Shown: positions 1-7,227 of the stretch, one piece after another
How positions within the stretch are numbered: position 1 is the first letter of the stretch
How the letters are laid out: every line of letters starts with the position of its first letter
Source: Seminavis robusta
Lineage: Eukaryota > Bacillariophyta > Bacillariophyceae > Naviculales > Naviculaceae
NCBI GenBank assembly: GCA_903772945.1
Contig: CAICTM010001470.1
Span: 1-28,582, forward strand
Direction: 5' to 3'
DNA: 28,582 nt
Program-made: the position numbers and the translations under genes
The notes under the pieces: model-generated
What the model was told of the DNA's origin: nothing
What the model saw: the letters and a program-made list of their open reading frames with translations, nothing else
Database searches by the model: none

Positions 1-58
1 TTCAGCCAAGACATGGTCTGCCCAGTTGTAGGTTTAGCGTCAAAAACTGGTTGCAACA

Positions 59-277
59 ATGGCCTCAGTAGCGGTTCTCATCAGTGGATCATTTTTGTTC
101 AGGTTTGACTTTCATGGCATGTGTGATGTCGTGCTGATTGATGTGCCCAACTTTGCGAAGCATCTCTTCTTGGACATCCATGTCAAGACCAAGATCCGCT
201 GGAATTACTCATCCATTGAGGCTGCAGCTCTTAATAAACTTGACCAAGACCTTATCGAAGGACTTCACAAGTTGCCG
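59..277 (+). pseudogene. von Willebrand factor D-like domain fragment
   Basis: An open frame at the left edge reads FDFHGMCDVVL, then FAKHLFLDIHVKTKIRWNY. This resembles the start of a vWF type D domain (usual pattern GDPHF..F.G..F.F.G.CD.VL), as found in secreted or surface proteins of diatoms. The GDPHF part is not in frame. However, bases around 90-108 (a GGATC, then ATTTTTGTTCAGG) could be a degraded GDPHF-CSG just before FDFHG, which would mean a small deletion and frameshift. After about 277 the frame runs straight into the short-word array, so the rest of the domain is missing. I infer a truncated pseudogene or a gene cut off by the array. The upstream part may lie outside the window. 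Family assignment rests on motif memory only. Confidence 0.4.
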
Positions 278-279
278 CC

Positions 280-612
280 GAGGTGCAAACTATCGAGGTG
301 CGGATTTTGTGCCACCGAGGTACGGACCCTAGAGGTGCAGAGTCTTTTGCCCGACCCCGCAGCAGCTGCAGCAACCACTAGAGGTGCAGAGTCTTTGCCG
401 CCGAGGTGCAACCATAGAGGTGCGGATTTTCTACCACCAAGGCGCGGACCCTACCGGTAGAGGTGCATAGTTTTTACCGCCGAGGCACGGACCCTACCGG
501 TACTAGAGGTGCGGATTTTGGCCGCCGAGGTGCGGAGGTGAGACCCTGGAGGTGCGGATTTTCTGCCACCAAGGAGTGGACCCTATCTTTGCCGCCGAGG
601 TTTGGACCCCAG
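280..612 (+). repeat. GAGGTGCGGA short-word array, copy 1
   Basis: About 14 copies of the word GAGGTGC(G/A)GA and close variants occur every 13-45 bp. They alternate in phrases such as GCCGCCGAGGTGCGGACC and AGAGGTGCGGATTTT. Spacing is irregular, so this is not a simple tandem repeat. Only the + orientation was seen. A second array with the same phrases lies at about 9490-9670, followed by the same flank, so array and flank move or duplicate as a unit. Confidence 0.8.
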
Positions 613-770
613 ACGAGAGTATCAGTATCAGCACCTTGAAAGAATCTGGTGTCCATCAGGATTGAATTCATTCATGCTGGCAAATGCCCCACATTTTGGA
701 ATTTGCAGTGGGATCATGGGATTGTTCGGGGGCACATGGTGGCTAGGAATGACACTGCTCTCGCAAAAGG
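605..770 (+). repeat. Flank shared with the second word array
   Basis: The sequence after the array (ACGAGAGTATCAGTAT, AAGAATCTGGTGT, TGGGATCATGGGATTGTTC, GGCACATGGT) is found again at about 9671-9772 after the second array. The second copy lacks roughly 40 bases present here near 650-690. Two diverged copies of an array plus a fixed flank suggest a dispersed, possibly non-autonomous mobile sequence. No coding function was identified. Confidence 0.7.
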
Positions 771-795
771 TGTCGAAGCACTTGCTGGCACTTGA

Positions 796-897
796 ATCAC
801 TGGTACCATCCCTGACGGCCTTTGTGGGATTGACTATCTTATCTTTGGTTGCGCTCCAACTCTGTGCGGCTGCATTTGCCCTTGCCACGTGTCCTAG
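796..897 (+). pseudogene. C-terminal tail of a leucine-rich-repeat protein (relic)
   Basis: One frame reads ITGTIPDGLCGIDYLIFGC, then APTLCGCICPCHVS and a stop at 895-897. The pattern TGTIPDGLC followed by a Cys-rich end (C..TLCGC.C.C) is the usual last repeat and cap of secreted or receptor-like LRR proteins in diatoms. The frame is closed just upstream by a TGA at 793-795, and no clear upstream LRRs were found. It is therefore a gene remnant of about 33 codons. The region is also open in another frame with a hydrophobic segment, which I take to be a shadow. Confidence 0.45.
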
Positions 898-1574
898 CTG
901 AGATGTGTAGAGCTTTTTAGCTGAGTTGTCTTTGGACTACAACCCACTTCTCCTAGTTAGTTGTTGAAGGAGTGTTAGTTGCCCGAAAGTTGGAATTTCA
1001 GAGAGCTGGCCCGTGTGTGTAACACAGGCAACAGATTGCAAACCCAAACTCCGATTGCCGCTGTGGACCCAGTGTGCATGCGAACAAGGATTCCCAACGT
1101 ATTACAAGATGACACTTACCCACCACCCTCCTCAATAAGACCCACCAAGACCCCCGGCAAAACAACACAACACCCTCACACATCCCCATCAAGCCAACAG
1201 TCCTCTCGATCCAACTCTCCAACGGGCCAGCTCCACACATTATAGCTCAAGCACACCACCAACTAACACATCAGCCACCTACCCTTCCGGGACACGTATC
1301 CCCCATCAAATCCTCCCACATTGCATTCTCCGCCCACCCGCTCGTCTGCCGCCACTGGCCAGTCTAGCATCCGCTTATCAGAATGGAGTTTCCTAACTGC
1401 AATCGCCCATCAAATTCGCCAAAGGCGCTGTTCTCCTTCCGAATGGCAACCACTTACTTGGTCCACGCATGTGGATATGGCCATACTAGCTGGCTCTGTG
1501 CAAACGACTGTGGTACGCCAAACAATATTACAAAAAAGCTCGGTACGTACTAGAGTACGCAGTTATCTTTACTA
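898..1574. other. No gene seen; strongly C/A-biased stretch
   Basis: No recognisable protein or RNA. From about 1110 to 1350 the + strand is very rich in C and A and poor in G, like the leaders just upstream of the genes at 11441 and 18492. It may be the leader of a lost gene. The words TGTTGAAGGAGTGTTAG near 963 look like a Copia LTR start, but no matching end or target duplication was found. Confidence 0.4.
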
Positions 1575-2745
1575 CTAAATTTTTCCTCGAGCCTCGGCAA
1601 TTGCCAAGAGAACGTCGGCAGCTGCTTACCCTACCTGGTCCATTTTGTATCCACCTTCTTGAACAACTAGACACGGCATGCCCTTGCTGCTCAACTTGCA
1701 ACCACTCAGTCGTCCCATGGGCTTGTAGTCATTGGGCCCCATGGCAAATCCAGCTCGACGCAACGTGACGGGATCGCCTTGTAATGTATCCAACCCCATG
1801 GATACGACCAATGCTTGAGCTCCAAATTCGCCAAATATCTTGCTCAGGCTACGTTCCAATGCTGGTTGATAATGATCGGTCCAAGTAGCTCCTGGTTTCA
1901 ATGGTACATGAAACGTGGCTTTTCCTTTTGCGTTTTCGTCCTCAGATCCACTGTGAAATGGATAATCGTAATCCGGATGACAATGAATGGAACAAACCAT
2001 GACATCGCCTCGGTCATAAGTCAATATCCAGAATGGCAACCTTGTCGTAAGTTTGGCGCAAGACCTGCGCTGCATGAGCTGCTTGATTGAATCGGGAGCG
2101 CATAGACCACATCATCATCAGATTCTGAAGAAGACTGCAAGAGTTGGTCAAATATTGGAGTGCATGTATCAGTGCAATAGTACCCAATTTGTCCCATGAC
2201 ATTGCGACTGGGTCGTTGGTCGTTGGTTGTTGTCATGTGGAAGAGGTGTATTGCCGGGTATGAGTGCAGGAATGTTGCTGGTGGTGGTGTCGGTGGTGTC
2301 ATTGTCATTGTCAATAGATCTAGAATCGGCAGTTTTCGCCATCAAAGAAGCCATTGGATCTCTCCCTGCATCTCCAAGGTCGCTCCAATTTTGCCAGGCA
2401 CTTTGAAAGAATTGCAGCAATGCCACATTTTGAGTATCCTTGTACACTTCACTCAATGGTATGTTACTGGGAGCAGAAGGTTGTTGAAAGGCAACCCGAG
2501 TCCCATCGTTATTGCCAGAAGCGTCACGGAGGGCCTGAAGATTAAAGTCATCCAGGGCATCCAAACGGGCGTCGGCATTGGAGATTACCAGTGGTGGGAT
2601 ATCCGTGTCATTATTGCTGGTAGTCTAGTTTTAAACTGCAAGTCGGCAGGAGTGATTCCGGATACCGTACTACCACAACTCTCGGCAGTGACTGCTGGTC
2701 CCTGGTGCTACCAAGGACCGGGAGTAATAACAGTATTGGTACCAT
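1575..2745 (-). pseudogene. Histone deacetylase / acetylpolyamine amidohydrolase family pseudogene
   Basis: Conserved blocks of the class II HDAC-like family (zinc-dependent deacetylation of lysines or polyamines) appear in order on the minus strand, in different frames: LLQFFQSAWQNWSDLG, VMGQIGYYCTDTCTPIF, VVYALP, FNQAAHAAQVLRQTYDK, VAILDID, DRGDVMVCSIHCHPDYDYPF, ALVVSMGLDTLQGDP and LVVQEGGYKMDQVG. The likely start is MADGTNTV at 2745. Lesions seen are: a TAG at 2708-2710; a frameshift near 2605-2625; a 7-bp tandem duplication near 2211-2226 causing a frameshift; a deletion near 2091-2095 removing the stretch that should carry PPGHH; a deletion near 2017-2020 removing HHGxGTQ after DID; and a TAA at 1626-1628 followed by AAADVLLAIAEARGKI and the probable original stop at 1575-1577. 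The substrate-binding and zinc-ligand motifs are gone, so no activity is possible. Family assignment is confident; substrate is unknown. Confidence 0.85.
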
Positions 2746-2772
2746 CGGCCATGTATGTCGTTAGCGGTGGAA

Positions 2773-2841
2773 GAATCGAATCGAATCGAATCGAATCGAA
2801 TCGAATCGAATCGAATCGAATCGAATCGAATCGAATCGAAT
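2773..2841. repeat. (GAATC)n microsatellite, about 14 copies
   Basis: Nearly perfect pentanucleotide repeat of 69 bp, just upstream of the presumed start of the deacetylase pseudogene. On the minus strand it can be read as repeated RFDSI codons, but this is an accident of period 5 reading rather than evidence of a protein. Shorter echoes of GAATCGAATC occur near 3150 and 4028. Confidence 0.95.
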
Positions 2842-2845
2842 GATG

Positions 2846-3440
2846 AATCAGCCAACCCATCCGTTGGCTGTGATGTCCGCAATCGGCCGTGAAAGAAGGA
2901 GTCAGCGGAAAAAAGTGCATTTTCTTGGTGCATTGACACCCAGGGAGTTGAAGTTGAGTTGAAGTTGTTAAATCCTGGAATAACCATTTAGCAAACGTTA
3001 CTTATTGCAAAGAAGCAGTTCACTTTCTCGAAGCCTTATTGCACGTCATTGTACCCGTTTCACACTTAAATTTTTGGACAACACAAGACTCAGATTGGAA
3101 AATGGTTTGGGCTCACATTTTCAAGGAATTTACACCCCAAAGCCATGATTGAATCGAATCATTCAATCAGCAACACCTGTCATTACCGGTACCGCTACCA
3201 AAACTCCAGGACCACAGGGAGCACATTGAAATGATTTGAAAAGCCGAAAGTTGTATCATTCTTTAGAAACACCATCCCTTGTTTGGTCAGTGCATATCTT
3301 ACCTTCAATTTTAGAAGCCCTCCAGTGAAGATTCATTGGTCCCAATAAGCTAGCTCCACAATGGGAATTTCCCCATCAAGCCACTGTCAGCACCACGGCG
3401 ATTCAGGAAGACTAAAGAAAGTGTAGCTTTAAAGCAAGTT
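2846..3440. other. No gene seen
   Basis: No protein, RNA or clear repeat could be supported. A TACCGGTACCG palindromic word lies near 3184. Open frames are short and look random. Confidence 0.4.
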
Positions 3441-3444
3441 AGTT

Positions 3445-3545
3445 CTTTTATAAGTAAGTGAGTGGGGTGTGAGTTGGGTGTGAATTGGGGTGTGAGTTGG
3501 GGTGCATTGGGTGTGAGTTGGGGTGTGAGTTGAAGGTGAGTTCCC
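3445..3545 (+). repeat. GTGAGT-rich decanucleotide cluster
   Basis: Diverged tandem words of about 10-13 bp (GGTGTGAGTTGGG and variants). Six or seven of them contain GTAAGT or GTGAGT, which is the consensus start of a spliceosomal intron. It may simply be a minisatellite. It lies about 300-400 bp upstream of units that look like exon-intron repeats. Confidence 0.75.
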
Positions 3546-3576
3546 CCCAGTGGAAAGTGCTTTCTAGTGCAGAGCA

Positions 3577-3610
3577 GTGCAAGAGCAGTGCAAGAGCACT
3601 GCACTTGCAC
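3577..3610. repeat. Hairpin with 15-bp arms
   Basis: GTGCAAGAGCAGTGC (3577-3591) pairs with GCACTGCACTTGCAC (3596-3610) with one mismatch and a 4-base loop. It sits within a local run of AGTGCA words. No T-run follows, and no function is claimed. Confidence 0.7.
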
Positions 3611-3910
3611 CAAAACACTGCACCTTTTTCCACCCACCCTGAAAGAAGTCATGGCTCTTGTTACGTCTCAATGAGACGACGCACCTTTTGGTTACCCCCT
3701 CAGTTGCACTCTGAAATCGATTTGCCGGCGTTTACTGTGGAAAATAGAGTAGCCGCACTTCAGTTGCAGAATCAATGGTCATGTGCTTCGAAAGATTTAG
3801 ATCGATTCGTGGATAAAAAGAACCATTGAAGTTACTAAGGTTAAGGATAAACTGATTGCCTGCACATGCAGGATAAACCGATCGTCCCTCAGTCGAGCGA
3901 AAGTCCATTA

Positions 3911-4373
3911 TTGAAGGCGCAGCACTGACTTCTCTCCCTCATTGAATTCGTATGGTACACAGGAGGTAAATCCAAGCTTGGCCGACAACAATGCATGGTG
4001 AGTGCTTTATCCAATCGGCCGATCGATCGAATCGATTCGAGGTAAGCCTATTATCAAGAGTGTTAAACCAAATCCATTGTTGAAGGTGCAGCACTGACTT
4101 CTCTCCCTCATTGATTGCTATGGCAAACAGGAGAGAAATCCAAGCTTGGCCGACAAGGATGGTGTTGGAACGATCAATCGAATGGATCGCAATGAGGTAA
4201 GCCTATTATCAAGAGTGTTAATTGAAGTACAGCGCTGACTTCTCTCCCTCATTAATTCTATGGTAAACAGGAGAGAATTCCGAGCTCGGCCGTCAACAGG
4301 TGAGTTGGTTTTAATTATTCGAATCAATCGATCGCACCTCTATTATTATCCAAGCCGTCCTTCTCTGGTGCAG
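3911..4373 (+). repeat. Three tandem units with intron-like borders
   Basis: Units start near 3911, 4080 and 4222. Each carries TTGAAGG(T/C)GCAGC, then CTGACTTCTCTCCCTCATT, then ACAG, and in two of them a following block AATCCAAGCTTGGCCGAC. The segments 4042-4130 (GTAAGC...ACAG, 89 nt) and 4197-4270 (GTAAGC...ACAG, 74 nt) have a donor, a CTGAC branch-like word, a pyrimidine tract and an acceptor. So the repeated unit resembles an exon-intron pair that was tandemly copied. A degenerate fourth unit may extend to about 4440. Confidence 0.75.
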
Positions 4374-4470
4374 AAGCGAAAGCCATCCCTCATTGAATCC
4401 TATGAACCGTGGGATGGCAGTCAGTTCTCGGCCCATGACGGCCAAGTTGGTGCAATTTGAAAAACAATAG
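4131..4470 (+). other. Candidate spliced coding segments (unrecognised)
   Basis: If the intron-like segments 4197-4270 and 4300-4373 (GTGAGT...CAG) are removed, the three remaining pieces join into one open frame. It begins ERNPSLADKDGVGTINRMDR at 4131, continues ERIPSSAVNR at 4271, then SESHPSLNPMNRGMAVSS, and stops with TAG at 4468-4470. The piece 4131-4196 is exactly 22 codons. The upstream unit (from 3963) does not stay open in the same frame, so the real 5' end is unknown; an in-frame ATG exists at 4179. The protein is not recognised. It could be a fragment of a lost multi-exon gene or a chance reading of repeats. Confidence 0.35.
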
Positions 4471-4687
4471 TAAATCTCCGGTCGTCTGCAGTTGAGCACA
4501 GAAAACAAAACTCATATCTATTTGTTGTTTTCTCTGCTGCACTGCTGACGGCCGATGAACTACCATTGTTGAGTCCTTTTCGAACGAACGATTGACTGCT
4601 ACGGATACAAGAGGAAGAAGAGGCTACCGCTACGGAGGTATGTGTACGGAGGAAACTGTTAACTCCAGCCCTACCAACAGCATGAAC

Positions 4688-5064
4688 GAACGTCATCGAG
4701 TCATTGAAGAGGCAACAGTTAACCGGAGGAGGCTACACGACAACGCACAAAAGCACAGAGGAGAGTGGATCCTACTACTGGATTCATCCCTCCAGTGTTA
4801 TTTCCTTGTGATTTGGTGGTGATTCCTGTGTCGGCACCCATTTTTCTGTATGCACAAGTCCTCGGGCGAACAACTTGCTTCTTTCGTAAGATAATAGATC
4901 ATCGAGTCGTCGACTCATTGAAAGGGAACAGGAGCAAGGCTAGCTACTCGACAACACACAAGAGAGTGGATCCTCCTACCGGATTCATCCCTTCTTGTTA
5001 TTTCCTACTGTTTTGGTGGTGATTCCTGTGTCGGTACCCATTTTCCTGTATGCGCAAATCAAGT
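4688..5064 (+). repeat. Two direct copies of a unit of about 170-180 bp
   Basis: The blocks CATCGAGT...CATTGAA, CGACAAC(G/A)CACAA, GAGAGTGGATCCT, GGATTCATCCCT and GGTGATTCCTGTGTCGG, then CCCATTTT(T/C)CTGTATG occur at about 4688-4860 and again at about 4898-5064, roughly 210 bp apart. They fill the space between the exon-intron-like units and the 150-bp minisatellite. Both copies encode short open frames in different phases; none is recognised. Confidence 0.75.
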
Positions 5065-5860
5065 ACTGTTGCCACTAGCTATACGGCAGCTGGCTACAAT
5101 GGCTGGATTGACAATATTCCGTTGTGCGTGTATTCGTCATAAGGATCCAATGCGAGGTAACCGAGTGCAGCGAGCAAAGTCGAACCTGCGTGTGTTCGGT
5201 ACTGTTGCCACTGTCACCGATCGATGAACTCTACGATAGCTGGCTACGATGGCTGGATTGACAATGTTCGGTTGTGCATGTATTCGTCATAAGGATCCAA
5301 TGCAAGGTACCGGTAACGGAGTGTAGCCAGTAAAGCGGAACCTGTGTGTTCGGTACTGTTGCCACTGTCACGGATCGATGTAACTCTACGGTAACTGGCT
5401 ACAATGGCTGGATTGAGAATATTCGGTTGTGCATGTATTCGTCATAAGGATCCAATGCGAGGTACCGGTAACCGTAGCGAGCAAAGCCGAACTTTCGGTA
5501 CTGTTGCCACTGTCGTCGATGTAGCTATACCGCAGCCGGCTACAATGGCTGGATTCATAATGTTCGGTTGTGCATGTATTCGTCATAAGGATCCAATGCA
5601 AGATACCGGCAACGGAGTGTAGCCAGCAAAGCGGAACCTGAGTGTGTTCGGTACTGTTGACACTGTCGCCGATGTAACTGTACGGTAGCCGGCTACAATG
5701 GCTGGATTAACAATATTCGGTTTTGTGCATGTATTCGTCATAAGGATCCAATGCGAGGTAACCGAGTGCAGCGAGCAAAGCCGAACCTGAGTGTGTTCGG
5801 TACTGTTGCCACTGTCACCGATCGATGAACTCTACGGTAGCTGGTTGTAACTGTTGGTTG
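5061..5860 (+). repeat. 150-bp minisatellite, five full units plus a partial
   Basis: Unit starts (GGCTAC(A/G)ATGGCTGG) lie at 5092, 5242, 5397, 5538 and 5691, with a truncated sixth near 5842. Spacings are 150, 155, 141 and 153 bp. The first half (about 66 bp ending ATTCGTCATAAGGATCCAA plus TGC) is nearly invariant, while the second half varies by substitutions and small indels. Each unit has GAG or AAG followed by GTA at the junction of the two halves, and most end in AG before the next CTGGCT. It is A/T-G/C balanced and has no recognised protein. Confidence 0.9.
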
Positions 5861-6368
5861 AGGCAAAGGGATACAGGAGACGAGCGCTGAAAAAAACCGA
5901 ATTTCTAAAGGTTTACATGTAGGGTCCGAGTTGACGTCATAGCTGAGAGACCAATAATTTGCACTGGTAGTATTATCATAAATAGTACTACTACTAGTAC
6001 TGGTACGCTCAGGACAAGAAATTAATTAAGACTTTCTGAGAGGACGGTCTCAACATACCGGTATCCTCACCAGGTCTCTTCGCCATTGCTCTTTTCGGAC
6101 TATCGCCTAATTCGAAAACATCAGCCTGATAAGTGGTTCTGGTCCATGGATTCGATTTGTATTGGTATCCACACAAGAAAAGATTTCCCTTGATACAGCT
6201 AACGTCAGCTACCTACTAAAAGTTAGTAGCTAGCCACCACTGGTTTATCGTTTCTGTTTTTCATTTTTTGGTTTGAAGCTAGCTAGAGATTGTGCTCACT
6301 ATTTGCAGAAAGGAAAGTTTGCAGTTTTCTTTTTTCTATCCAAAACCACCTGGTTGCTTAATCATCCC
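5861..6368. other. Upstream region of the repeat-protein gene
   Basis: No gene. It holds a perfect TGACGTCA palindrome (5932-5939), a TAGTACTACTACTAGTAC run near 5986, and a TACCGGTA near 6056. Presumed promoter and leader of the gene starting at 6369. No TATA-type element could be placed with confidence. Confidence 0.4.
5932..5939. promoter_or_regulatory. TGACGTCA bZIP/CRE-like palindrome
   Basis: A perfect 8-bp cAMP-response-type palindrome lies about 430 bp upstream of the start at 6369. In diatoms, TGACGT words are known as CO2/cAMP-responsive elements bound by bZIP proteins. One site at this distance is weak evidence. Confidence 0.35.
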
Positions 6369-7091
6369 ATGAAGGTTCCATCTTTCTGCAGCATCGGCAC
6401 TGCCATCCTTGTCCTCTTGGTGGTGGCAGCGCCCAAGTGTGTGCACGCCTCTGACCAATCGCTTGCCAATGAACGAGATGGCAATCTCCGTCACAAACTC
6501 AACCCTGTTCAGGCTACAAAGGCGGACATGAAAATGAAGGCATTTGAGGATCCACACAGGGAATTGAAACCAGTGTATGTTGAAAAGCCCAGCGTGATTG
6601 AGGATGCAGGAGCGGGCAAAGAAGCCGTCAAGCCAGCTAGCATGCCAGCAAGCGCACCAGTCACCAAACCTGCAAGTGAACCAGTCAGCAAACCAGCCAG
6701 CAAAACAGTCAGCAAACCAGCAAGTGAACCTGTCAGCAAACAAGCCAACGAACCTGCCAGCAAAGATGACAGCAAACTAGCCAGTGAACCAGCCAGCAAA
6801 ACCAGCAGCAACCAGCCAGCGAACCAGCAAGCGAACCAGTCGGAAAACCAGCCAGTGAAACAGTCAGCAAACCAGCCAGTGAACCTGCCAACAAACCAGC
6901 CAGCGAACCCATCAGAAAAGATGACAGCAAACCAGCCAGTGAACCAGCCAGTGAACCAGCCAGCCAACCAATTGGCAAAGCCGCCAGCATCCAGCCAGCG
7001 ATCCAGTTGGAAAACCTGCCAGCAAAACAGTCAGCAAACCCGCAAGCGAACCCGCCAGCGAACCAGCCAGAAAAGACAACAGCCAAAATGA
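6369..7091 (+). CDS. Secreted Pro/Ala/Ser/Lys repeat protein, N-terminal part
   Basis: The ATG at 6369 gives a clear signal peptide (MKVPSFCSIGTAILVLLVVA, cleavage likely after VHA near residue 27). A charged linker follows, then tetrapeptide-like repeats PASEPVSK, PASKTVSK and PASEPASK encoded by a 12-bp DNA period. An in-frame extension starts upstream at 6273 but would bury the signal peptide, so 6369 is preferred. Near 6805 the repeat continues better one frame over (PASEPASEPVGK), and near 7010 it shifts again (PASKTVSKPASEPAS). The frame used here therefore turns into NQPVNQPANQ and stops at 7089-7091. The third frame leads into the CxxC protein at 7228. I infer a single ancestral gene from 6369 to 9159, now frameshifted, or spliced in a way I cannot place. 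The product would be extracellular or cell-wall; function unknown. Confidence 0.6.
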   Translation: MKVPSFCSIGTAILVLLVVAAPKCVHASDQSLANERDGNLRHKLNPVQATKADMKMKAFEDPHRELKPVYVEKPSVIEDAGAGKEAVKPASMPASAPVTKPASEPVSKPASKTVSKPASEPVSKQANEPASKDDSKLASEPASKTSSNQPANQQANQSENQPVKQSANQPVNLPTNQPANPSEKMTANQPVNQPVNQPANQLAKPPASSQRSSWKTCQQNSQQTRKRTRQRTSQKRQQPK

Positions 7092-7200
7092 CAGCAAACC
7101 GGACAGCACAGACGACAGCAAGCAAGACAGTAAACTGGCTAGTGAACTAGTCAGTAAAGCCAGCAAAAATGACAGCAAAAATGACAGCAAACCAGTGAGC
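6630..7200 (+). repeat. 12-bp coding minisatellite (PASE/PVSK)
   Basis: Degenerate tandem repeat of CCAGCCAGCGAA / CCAGTCAGCAAA type, about 45 units. The unit lacks stop codons in nearly every frame of both strands, so long false open frames appear on both strands here (for example GWFAGWFTG-like on the minus strand). Small indels within it change the coding frame of the host gene near 6805 and 7010. Confidence 0.85.
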
Positions 7201-7227
7201 AAGGATGACAGTGATGATACAGGATGA

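Noticed and set aside
963..1300. Possible Copia-type solo LTR beginning TGTTGAAGGAGTGTTAG
   Set aside because: No matching 3' end, no 5-bp target duplication and no second LTR could be found.
2670..2987. Minus-strand open frames through the (GAATC)n repeat reading RFDSI repeats
   Set aside because: A stop-free period-5 microsatellite produces such frames automatically; nothing protein-like lies on either side except the start of the deacetylase pseudogene.
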